Assembly (NCBI GenBank): GCA_905233845.1
Contig: CAJOFH010000002.1
Span: 53,459-117,458 of the forward strand
Direction of reading: 5' to 3'
DNA from: an uncultured Muribaculaceae bacterium
Lineage (GTDB): Bacteria > Bacteroidota > Bacteroidia > Bacteroidales > Muribaculaceae
DNA length: 64,000 bases
In this document: in pieces, positions 26,048 through 32,951 of the stretch
Numbering within the stretch: position 1 is the first letter of the stretch
Layout of the letters: each line of letters opens with the position of its first letter
Made by a program: the position numbers and the translations under genes
The notes under the pieces: model-generated
Databases searched by the model: none
Told to the model about the DNA's origin: nothing
Seen by the model: only the letters and a program-made list of their open reading frames with translations

Positions 26048-26089
26048 CGAGGTTGTCCCATGATTTGAGACAACCTCGTTTTAATTTTG
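26048..26089 (+). promoter_or_regulatory. Inverted repeat joined to a TAnnTTTG promoter (copy 2)
   Basis: CGAGGTTGTC (26048-26057) pairs perfectly with GACAACCTCG (26069-26078), and TAATTTTG (26082-26089) follows. It lies 20 bases after the WYL gene and shares the core TGTnCCAnGATnTGnGACA with copy 1. A run of A before it also makes it terminator-like. Confidence 0.6.
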
Positions 26090-26132
26090 CATCGTCAAGT
26101 TAAAAATGTTTCAATAACAAACATCATAAACA

Positions 26133-26255
26133 ATGGAGAACGATAATAAATTATTACCAGCAGTCTTTGACGAGACTTCAGGCGCAATAAAGTGTGCTGA
26201 ACTTTTGTTTGAATTCTTGATAGATTTACACTTTAACTATCAAAGCAGAGTGTAA
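26133..26255 (+). CDS. Possible 40-residue protein
   Basis: A short open frame starting MENDNKLLPAVFDET and ending FNYQSRV, 44 bases after a good -7 box. No motif is recognised. It is listed because the promoter would otherwise face a 200-base gap. Confidence 0.3.
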   Translation: MENDNKLLPAVFDETSGAIKCAELLFEFLIDLHFNYQSRV

Positions 26256-26304
26256 ACTAGTTTGAGTTTCTAATCAAAATAGACTAACCATAAATAAAAA
26301 CATT

Positions 26305-26916
26305 ATGAAAACTAATAAAACTTTTTCTTTTAACTATCAACTCGTGAATGACATTACTAATGAGATGATCCACATGGGCACTGTTGTCTTGGAGCTCAGC
26401 GATAAGGAACTGGCAAAAGTGGCCAAGGCCATCACCGATAATGATGGATTTGCTGTGAGTCTGCCCGAAATCACGTGGCTTGACGAGCGTGTATACGAAC
26501 TTGCCATCGATGATTGCTACAACTATGCTGACGATGACTTTGACTGGGATGATGCTCGCATAGTGCTCGAAGAAGATCTTCCTCATGAACTCTTTGACGC
26601 GACAACTGGGAAGGATGACCTCGTGACCGTTGACTGCCACTTCTATTTCATGAAGGATGGCAAGGAGCAGATGCAGACTCTGCAGCTCGGTGTTACTCGC
26701 GATGTGTTTCAAGCCATGATTGACGTGGTGAAGCTGGGCAGGACTATAGGCACCGACTTCGACAACCTCAAGGAGGTCAATCCTGAGGCTTATGCCCACT
26801 CGGCTGAATGGGCTCTTGAGTATGCCTTTAAGTGGGGTATGACGCACTATGAGTGCGACATCCACGCCTATCTCAAAGAGTTTCCATATCAGGTGTATGA
26901 GAATGTGACATTATAA
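26305..26916 (+). CDS. Unrecognised acidic protein, 203 residues
   Basis: A soluble protein, strongly acidic around residues 70-95 (DDCYNYADDDFDWDDARIVLEED). It starts MKTNKTFSFNYQLVND and has no signal peptide. Its codon use is nearer to core genes than that of the 21.6-23.9 kb cassette. A tRNA-like element begins 13 bases after the stop, the same arrangement as after the radical SAM gene. I do not recognise a family. Confidence 0.7.
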   Translation: MKTNKTFSFNYQLVNDITNEMIHMGTVVLELSDKELAKVAKAITDNDGFAVSLPEITWLDERVYELAIDDCYNYADDDFDWDDARIVLEEDLPHELFDATTGKDDLVTVDCHFYFMKDGKEQMQTLQLGVTRDVFQAMIDVVKLGRTIGTDFDNLKEVNPEAYAHSAEWALEYAFKWGMTHYECDIHAYLKEFPYQVYENVTL

Positions 26917-26928
26917 TATTTGTGTGCA

Positions 26929-27008
26929 GAATGATGGTCGCAGGATTTGGTAGCGGGCATACCCAAAAGGGCATGAGATAGGAGGTTCGATTCCTCCGCC
27001 TATCATTT
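26929..27008 (+). ncRNA. tRNA-like element 2 (pseudo-tRNA) with T run
   Basis: An 8-bp outer stem (26930-26937 with 27000-27007, one G-T) encloses a D-arm-like TCGC-AGGATTTGGTA-GCGG, a compact GGGC-ATA-CCC segment and a perfect T arm GGAGG-TTCGATT-CCTCC. The D loop to anticodon region reads like a tRNA-Met with small deletions. A run of T follows. The anticodon loop is too short for a working tRNA. Confidence 0.5.
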
Positions 27009-27056
27009 TTTTAAAACAATATTGTGCGTATTTTATTAAATATAAACCTTATCAAA

Positions 27057-27287
27057 ATGGATAATGAACAACTAAATCTTCAGGAAGAAATAAATAAGGA
27101 GTTGCAACATTATGGATTCACTGAAGAAGACCTAACTCCAGACGAAATGGCTCAGCTTAAGGAAGAAATTGAAATAAGACTTCAAGGTGGATTCGTCCTA
27201 GATGGTATTCTTTTTTATAAAAACAGATATACACCTCATAAAATAAGATGCATTAATAAAGAAATATACCCCTTGTCTGGCGATTAA
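27057..27287 (+). CDS. Unrecognised small protein, 76 residues
   Basis: An acidic, probably helical N-terminal half (LQEEINKELQHYGFTEEDLTPDEMAQLKEEIEI) followed by a short basic part. The ATG at 27057 is preferred over one at 27024 because the extra residues look like AT-rich leader. No signal peptide. A hairpin terminator follows about 95 bases later. Confidence 0.55.
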   Translation: MDNEQLNLQEEINKELQHYGFTEEDLTPDEMAQLKEEIEIRLQGGFVLDGILFYKNRYTPHKIRCINKEIYPLSGD

Positions 27288-27383
27288 CTTTGTTTGGTCT
27301 CATAAGAGACATTGTTCACAAGCCTATGTGGCTTAAAAAAACAATGTAACTATTATTTTCATTGGATTGCTTTTTAAAGTTGG

Positions 27384-27410
27384 GCGAGTCATAATTGGCT
27401 CGCTTTAGAT
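27384..27410 (+). terminator. Hairpin related to the 24.9 kb terminator
   Basis: GCGAGTC (27384-27390) pairs with GGCTCGC (27397-27403), followed by TTTAGATTTC. The flanks resemble those of the terminator at 24911, suggesting duplicated module ends. Confidence 0.55.
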
Positions 27411-27755
27411 TTCAAGAAACCGCAGAGAAACGATTCTTTTGTTATAGGTATACTGGCTCAGTCACTAAGTGACAATAAGACCTCAAACAAATCAGAATAA
27501 TCCGTAATAATTTATTAATTGTTATGGCTGTATTTTTCGTTGTTTCTGTTGTTTGATATAATTTATGGTAAAATCACGGCAATTTGTGTAAAAAAGAACC
27601 ATACGCAGCTCCATGTCCCCTAGAAAAGCGCATCTGCTATTTTAATGTTGCTTTGAGATTTCTCCATGATTACCTTTACGCACGTACACGAACCTTGAAA
27701 TATAACTATAAAGATGATAGATTTTAATTACAAATTTCTGCGAGCTTGCGAGCTT
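27411..27755. other. Non-coding stretch
   Basis: No gene, RNA or clear promoter is visible in this AT-rich sequence. Short frames starting from 27714 onward are low-complexity Phe/Lys translations of the repeats that follow. Confidence 0.5.
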
Positions 27756-28384
27756 GAAAAAAATTTTTTTCGAAAAGTCTCCCACACCACTTCCGTTTTT
27801 GACCCCAAAAACCCATTTTTTTGGTCAAAAGCTCCAAAACCATCAAAATTTTTTTTTCAAAAATTGTCCCACAGACTCCTGGGAGTTGTCAATGTATTTC
27901 ACCGCAGGCGCGGTGTTCAAGTTTTTTTTCAAAAACTATCCCAACCATGAAGAATCTTGTAACTCCTGTCAAAAAAACAGTATCTACCGTAATTTTACAT
28001 TAAATCTATCTTGGGTGTTGTTCAAGTATTGCAAGACATCGCCTTGCACATTTGGCGCGGCCCCATTGTGCATTATGCATTGTGAATTGTGCATTGTTCC
28101 AGGCGCAGCCCCCTCTCACCTCTCTCCCCACTCACCTCTCCCCAGTTGTTGCCCTTACAACTTAAAACTTACTATTTTTTTCTTGTTTTTGTCCCACCGA
28201 ATATCAAACGTCAAGTAATCTATTGACCATTCCTTAATATCTAAAACAAATATCAACCACTATGACTACAATCCCTCAAACTCAAAAAAATTTTTTTTCA
28301 AAAGTGTCCCACTTTTACATTTTCCAAGAGTCCCACACTTACAATCTAAAACCATCAAATTTTTTTTCGAAAAATGTCCCACCC
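27756..28384 (+). repeat. Array of about six degenerate T-tract / TGTCCCAC repeats
   Basis: Copies lie near 27756-27785, 27845-27872, 27921-27945, 28173-28198 (weak), 28284-28313 and 28358-28384. Each has a T run (7-10), then CRAAAA, then TGTCCCAC or a close variant. Copies 2 and 6 extend upstream through AAACCATCAAA. Spacing is 74-111 bases except one gap of about 250. Nothing coding is supported here. Confidence 0.65.
28065..28096 (+). repeat. TGCATT-type short repeat
   Basis: Repeated TTGTGCATT/ATGCATT units. Similar tracts occur at 28413-28436 and 59003-59028, always between genes. Confidence 0.6.
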
Positions 28385-28412
28385 AGTATCTAATTCACTA
28401 CCCCGCAACCCA

Positions 28413-28436
28413 ATTGTGCATTCTGCATTCTGCATT
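28413..28436 (+). repeat. TGCATT-type short repeat, second tract
   Basis: ATTGTGCATTCTGCATTCTG-type repetition of the same unit as at 28065, in non-coding DNA. Confidence 0.6.
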
Positions 28437-28521
28437 GAATAAAGCCGTAGGTGTCCCTTGTCCGAAGAATAATTGTCAATAATAAAAGAAACAAAAAGTA
28501 CTTTATCATTCATTGTCGTTA

Positions 28522-28553
28522 TTTGGCTGTTTCCAGTTTTTATTGTATTTTTG
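28522..28553 (+). promoter_or_regulatory. Bacteroidota promoter within the duplicated pepT 5' region
   Basis: TTTG (28522-28525), 20 bases, TATTTTTG (28546-28553). It precedes a decayed pepT start and may now serve the secreted-protein gene at 28770. Confidence 0.7.
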
Positions 28554-28690
28554 CATGGAAAAAAGATGAACTATTCATTAACCACAAAATATCAATATAA
28601 CACCATTAATTGAACGTTTTTTAAAGTATGTAAAGTTTGAAACCACAAGTGACGAGAATTCGGGCATAACCCCATCGACCCTTATGCCAA
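28541..28690 (+). pseudogene. Decayed copy of the pepT promoter, leader and first codons
   Basis: This stretch matches 29745-29895 (the pepT -7 box, leader and start of the coding region) along about 150 bases: shared TATTGTATTTTTGCATGG, then CATTAAC, ACACCATTA, TTTTTAAAGTATGTAAAGT and CCACAAGTGACGAGAA. The pepT start ATG is ATA here and the frame is soon lost, so no protein is made. Confidence 0.85.
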
Positions 28691-28769
28691 GACGATAAAT
28701 GAGACCCTCACTGTGATTCTATACATTTGGAAACCATAGAATTATTAACAAAAAAAATTATAAACACTC

Positions 28770-29537
28770 ATGAAACGATTATTCAGCATCTCAATTTTGA
28801 TTTTTGCACTGCTGTGCGCATTCACCCAGAATGCCGACGCAAAAGTGAAGCGCACAAAGCGAAACGGCATTGCCACTTCCAACGAACGCATCATGCCGGC
28901 ATCTGAAATCACCGACATTAACGAGCTGATGCAAGCACCTAAAGTGACCCCAAACAAGGACGGATTTATCAATCGCAGGAACGCGCCACAAAATAATGCC
29001 CACTTAAGAATATCAATCTCTCAACCTGATAGAAACAGATACAATGATCTCACTATTAAATTTTACATCAACAACAAATTGACTCAAAAAATTGATTGCG
29101 AATTGTTTCTGCCATACATGAAATCTTACTGTTTCTATCTTGACCTAAACTACGACGGTTATACCGATGTTTTCATCGCTCCACGTACATCAAACATCAG
29201 TGGAGGCAAAATGTTCTTATGGAACCCGAAATCTAAGGAATTTGACGAAATGAATGTCACCGCCGAGTACTTCACTTTGCACCCGGCAAGCAAAACAATC
29301 AACTTCAGCTATCATGGCGTTCATGGCTATGATGAAACACGTTACGAGAAATGTAATGCTCAACTTGATGATTTAGATGAAATAATCGAATTTCCAATTC
29401 CCAGGTCGAGCCGTTGTTACTACTATGTGGGAGATGATGTTGATGATTATCCATCCTTCAACTTTGATAAACCAGATGGAATTACCAGACGCGAGCTATC
29501 AAAAGAATGGATAAAAATAATCCAAAGTTTCAAATAA
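28770..29537 (+). CDS. Secreted protein of unknown function, 255 residues
   Basis: A signal peptide (MKRLFSISILIFALLCAFTQNADA) leads into a basic linker and then a domain with LDLNYDGYTDVFIAPRTSNISGG, which looks like an FG-GAP or XAC2610-like beta fold with a Ca-type DxNxDG loop. Expected in the periplasm or outside the cell. It lies between the decayed pepT 5' copy and the intact pepT, and may use the duplicated promoter 220 bases upstream. Confidence 0.75.
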   Translation: MKRLFSISILIFALLCAFTQNADAKVKRTKRNGIATSNERIMPASEITDINELMQAPKVTPNKDGFINRRNAPQNNAHLRISISQPDRNRYNDLTIKFYINNKLTQKIDCELFLPYMKSYCFYLDLNYDGYTDVFIAPRTSNISGGKMFLWNPKSKEFDEMNVTAEYFTLHPASKTINFSYHGVHGYDETRYEKCNAQLDDLDEIIEFPIPRSSRCYYYVGDDVDDYPSFNFDKPDGITRRELSKEWIKIIQSFK

Positions 29538-29727
29538 AACACGACAAATAGCACACTCATGAAACGAGCCGAGTGGGCCATACTGAGACTTTCAGTGGCT
29601 TACACCATTGGTCTTGGAGTCTTGGAGTCATAGAATGCAGACTTGTAGGAAAGATTATCTCCTTTGACTCCGTAGACTTATTAGTAGACTTATTAAATTG
29701 ACTTATTAAATTCATCAGACTATGTTC
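29538..29727. other. Intergenic stretch with short direct repeats
   Basis: Contains doubled CTTGGAGT units (about 29609-29628) and repeated GACTTATTA units (about 29674-29711). No gene is supported. Confidence 0.5.
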
Positions 29728-29757
29728 TTGGAAGTTCAAAATTTTATTGTATTTTTG
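29728..29757 (+). promoter_or_regulatory. pepT promoter
   Basis: TTG (29728-29730), 19 bases, TATTTTTG (29750-29757), 44 bases before the ATG. The -33 box is weaker than in the duplicated copy at 28522. Confidence 0.7.
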
Positions 29758-29801
29758 CATGGAAAAAACAAAGGACTTTCATTAACTATAACAATATCAT
29801 T

Positions 29802-31025
29802 ATGACACCATTAGTTGAAAGATTTTTAAAGTATGTAAAGTACGAAACCACAAGTGACGAGAACTCGGGCGTAACCCCCTCTACCCCAACCCAGATGGTC
29901 TTTGCCAAAGAGCTGAAGAAAGACCTAGAGGCTATGGGCCTCAGCGAGGTAGAACTCGATGACAACGGCTACCTCTATGCCACCTTGCCCGCCAACACCG
30001 ACAAGGCTATTCCAACCATTGGATTCATTGCCCACATGGACACAGCCCCCGACATGAGCGGTAAGGACGTAAAACCACGCATCGTGGAGAAGTATGCAGG
30101 TGGAGCCATCACACTCAACGAGAAAGAAGGCATCATCCTCGACCCTGTGCAATTCCCCGAACTCGATGACCATATTGGCCAGGACCTCATCGTTACTGAC
30201 GGTACTACCCTACTCGGAGCTGACGACAAGGCTGGTATCGCCGAGATAGTTAGCGCTATCGAGTGGTTCCAGCAGCACCCTGAGGTTAAGCACGGCAAAA
30301 TCCGCATCGGCTTCAACCCCGACGAGGAGATTGGTCTGGGAGCTCATAAGTTTGACGTGGAGAAATTCGGTGCTGATTGGGCTTACACTATGGACGGTGG
30401 TGCCGAAGGCGAGCTGGAGTATGAGAACTTCAACGCCGCCAGCGCCAAAATCACCATTAAGGGCCTTAACGTGCATCCAGGAATGGCGAAGAACAAGATG
30501 ATAAACGCCATCCTAGTTGGCAACAAACTCATGTCGCTGCTGCCCGAGAGCCAAACTCCCGCCACCACCGAGAAATATGAGGGTTTCTACCACATCGTGG
30601 GAATTGAGGGCACTGTTGAGGAGTGCAAACTCACCTACATCATCCGCGACCATGACCGCGAGCGCTTTGAGGAGCGCAAGGCCGAGGTGGAAAGAGTCGT
30701 AGCCTTCATCAATGGAACCTATGGCGACATCGCCACCGTGGAGCTCAAGGACCAGTACTACAACATGCGCGAGAAGATTGAGCCCGTGATGCACATCATC
30801 GAGACTGCTGAGCAAGCTATGGAGCGCGCTGGCGTGAAGCCAAAAGTGCAGCCTATCCGTGGCGGCACCGACGGAGCTCAGCTCTCGTTCAAGAACCTTC
30901 CTTGCCCCAACATCTTTGCTGGTGGCATGAACATGCATGGACGCTACGAGTACGTCTCTATCCAAGCTATGGAGAAAGCAATGATGACTGTAGTGGAAAT
31001 CTGCAAAATTGTAGCTGAGAAATAA
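29802..31025 (+). CDS. pepT: Tripeptide aminopeptidase (peptidase T)
   Basis: A 407-residue M20B metallopeptidase that removes the N-terminal residue from tripeptides in the cytosol. The two-zinc site is visible: IAHMDTAPD (His/Asp), LLGADDKAG (bridging Asp), PDEEIGLG (catalytic and metal Glu), [16 protein letters not shown], and [11 protein letters not shown] with [14 protein letters not shown] near the C-terminus. Length is normal. A strong hairpin terminator follows. Its 5' end is duplicated about 1.2 kb upstream. Confidence 0.95.
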   Translation: MTPLVERFLKYVKYETTSDENSGVTPSTPTQMVFAKELKKDLEAMGLSEVELDDNGYLYATLPANTDKAIPTIGFIAHMDTAPDMSGKDVKPRIVEKYAGGAITLNEKEGIILDPVQFPELDDHIGQDLIVTDGTTLLGADDKAGIAEIVSAIEWFQQHPEVKHGKIRIGFNPDEEIGLGAHKFDVEKFGADWAYTMDGGAEGELEYENFNAASAKITIKGLNVHPGMAKNKMINAILVGNKLMSLLPESQTPATTEKYEGFYHIVGIEGTVEECKLTYIIRDHDRERFEERKAEVERVVAFINGTYGDIATVELKDQYYNMREKIEPVMHIIETAEQAMERAGVKPKVQPIRGGTDGAQLSFKNLPCPNIFAGGMNMHGRYEYVSIQAMEKAMMTVVEICKIVAEK

Positions 31026-31055
31026 TTTATAGGCAAAAATCTCAACAAAGAAAAG

Positions 31056-31093
31056 AATCCTGAGCGCCTCTGTTTGGCTGCTCAGGATTTTTA
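31056..31093 (+). terminator. pepT terminator
   Basis: AATCCTGAGC pairs perfectly with GCTCAGGATT (10 bp), followed by a T run. Confidence 0.9.
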
Positions 31094-31139
31094 ATTATAT
31101 ATTATTCAAGTTTCGTATAAAACCGAGACTTGAACGACC

Positions 31140-31598
31140 TCATCTGTAACCAGCTCCGGAACATTTCTTACATCTCACATACCCATCGTCGCATTCGGCA
31201 CCTTCCATCATACTACAACCTTGACCATTACACTCCGGGCATTTCTTGTTTAAATGCCCTTTACCGTTGCAAGATTTGCATTTAATGGCTGGGGTCAGAA
31301 ATTTTGCTGGAACCCATCCTTTGTCAAACGAAGACCAATGCCAGTCATTGGTATCTTCAACATACATGAAACCATTTTGTTTCTTGCCGAGGAATTTCAC
31401 CACGTAGCCTTTCGAGATACATATGGGTTCACTCATTCCTTGGTATTCACAAAGCACAACGGCATACTTCATTCCAGGGCCAGACCTTACATCAACATTG
31501 TTGCTGGTACATCTATAGTAAGACTGAGCGTCCATCTTTGTCGCCATTCCGCATAATACCAATATGGCGAGCATACTTCTAAAAAAGATTTGTTTCAT
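31140..31598 (-). CDS. Secreted SH3-like protein with DnaJ-type zinc-finger repeats
   Basis: A 152-residue protein with a signal peptide ending near MDAQ (residue 25). Residues about 29-100 form a bacterial SH3 domain (NVDVRSGPG..KGYVVKFLGK..KGWVPAKFLTP). The C-terminal third has three CxxCxGxG-type units (CKSCNGKG, CPECNGQG, CKKCSGAG) as in the DnaJ cysteine-rich region. SH3 domains often bind cell wall; DnaJ zinc knuckles are normally cytosolic, so their presence on an exported protein is unusual. Function unknown. Confidence 0.8.
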   Translation of the reverse strand: MKQIFFRSMLAILVLCGMATKMDAQSYYRCTSNNVDVRSGPGMKYAVVLCEYQGMSEPICISKGYVVKFLGKKQNGFMYVEDTNDWHWSSFDKGWVPAKFLTPAIKCKSCNGKGHLNKKCPECNGQGCSMMEGAECDDGYVRCKKCSGAGYR

Positions 31599-31724
31599 TA
31601 CTTTATTTTTTTATTAGGTTAGGTTGGTTCTAGAAATCTTATTTTGAATCACTGAAATGGCAGAACACTTTTAAATCTTGCCATGAACTGCTGATTGCTG
31701 CCATTAATGGTCTCACGGTAGTTT

Positions 31725-32792
31725 CTATTTCTTACCTGCCTTGCAAAGGGTTAAGTAGTTGCAGTGCAGCATCTCGCCCTCGTCGCCACGCAGGTGGAAC
31801 GGCCCTCCAACGCACCAGTCCCACGCCTTACAAAGCTTGCACTCGTCGCGCTTCATCCATCGACGGTCACGCATCTGCTCAAAGCGGTTCTGCCACACCT
31901 CGCTGAACTTGTCGCGATAGATATTTCCCTGCGCATAGTGAGCACGAATACTCATGCATCCGCTGATATCACCATTGGCAAGCACCGATGCCGTCATCAA
32001 GCCAGCATCACAGCGATAGATGTGGTTCCTGACAAGTCCCTCATATTCTCCAAGGAACCCCTCGCAGCTATAAGCAAGGTTTATTTCGCCCTCATTGCTT
32101 GTCGTCACTATAAAATCCATCAGCTCGGCATATTGCTCTGGGCTTAGGAACAACTCTGGATGCATCTTTGCCCTTCCCTGCGGGAAGATGGTGAAGATGC
32201 GCCACTTTTTCACTCCGGCTTTAATGAGAAACTGTTTGAGCTGAGACAAAGTGCCGAAATTTCGCTGATTGACGCACGTGATTACATCCCACAGCAAGCC
32301 ACGAGTGTGCGTAAGCAGGCCAATGGCGTTCATGGCGCCATCGAAGGAATTTCCACGTAACCAGTTGTGCTCAGTCTCCAGTCCGTCGAGGCTCACCGCC
32401 ACCGTGCGCAGCCCAGCCTTAAGGACCTCATGAAGCATGGGCTCGTCGAGCAGTACTCCGTTTGTCACAAATCCCCACGAGTATCCACGCTCGGTAATTG
32501 CCTTTCCACATTCAATGATGTCGGGGCGAACCAGCGGCTCGCCGCCCACAGTATTCACAAGCACTCTGCTTGGACTAGTCATCGTCGCCACGTCGTCGAG
32601 CACTGGCAGGAAGTCAGCAAGAGGCATATCGGGCCGCTCTGCTATCTTTCGGCAGTCACTGCCGCAATGGCGACACGCAAGATTGCACCTCAATGTGCAC
32701 TCCCAGAACAACTGCCTTAAAGGATGATTCTTCTCAAGCCAACGACGCTCGCGGCGAGTATTCTCAAGTTCTATTAACTGTTTCGTTTTCAT
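31725..32792 (-). CDS. Radical SAM/SPASM protein (TIGR04133-like)
   Basis: A 355-residue protein. HPLRQLFWECTLRCNLACRHCGSDC carries the CxxxCxxC cluster site (Cys36, 40, 43) and is characteristic of a Bacteroidales family I recall as TIGR04133. The GGEPLVRPD SAM site follows. The C-terminal SPASM region has CDAGLMTASVLANGDISGC and CKLCKAWDWCVGG, for two auxiliary 4Fe-4S clusters. Such enzymes modify a peptide or protein; this family is usually linked to a lipoprotein partner, which is not evident next to it here. Confidence 0.85.
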   Translation of the reverse strand: MKTKQLIELENTRRERRWLEKNHPLRQLFWECTLRCNLACRHCGSDCRKIAERPDMPLADFLPVLDDVATMTSPSRVLVNTVGGEPLVRPDIIECGKAITERGYSWGFVTNGVLLDEPMLHEVLKAGLRTVAVSLDGLETEHNWLRGNSFDGAMNAIGLLTHTRGLLWDVITCVNQRNFGTLSQLKQFLIKAGVKKWRIFTIFPQGRAKMHPELFLSPEQYAELMDFIVTTSNEGEINLAYSCEGFLGEYEGLVRNHIYRCDAGLMTASVLANGDISGCMSIRAHYAQGNIYRDKFSEVWQNRFEQMRDRRWMKRDECKLCKAWDWCVGGPFHLRGDEGEMLHCNYLTLCKAGKK

Positions 32793-32862
32793 GGTTACAA
32801 AAATACATCATTTCATTTAAATACACAAATTATCCTAAACAAAACCCATAATGAAGAAACAC

Positions 32863-32895
32863 GAAGCCACCTCGGCATCGCGTCGAGGTGGCTTC
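32863..32895 (-). terminator. Hairpin after the giant surface-protein gene
   Basis: GAAGCCACCTCG pairs perfectly with CGAGGTGGCTTC (12 bp, 9-base loop), 57 bases past the stop of the 2183-residue gene. The following T run is interrupted. Confidence 0.7.
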
Positions 32896-32951
32896 TAATT
32901 GTTACTATATAAATAATTGCAATCTGAGACTTTCAGATCAATTAAGCTTCA

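Noticed and set aside
27714..28218. Frames of 60-154 codons rich in Phe, Lys and Ser
   Set aside because: They are translations of the T-tract repeats with no start signal or motif; not supported as genes.
27756..28384. A CRISPR array
   Set aside because: Copies are degenerate, spacing is irregular, and no cas genes are present.
20998..29801. A complete integrative element or prophage
   Set aside because: The stretch is accessory in character, but no integrase, transposase, relaxase or phage gene is present.
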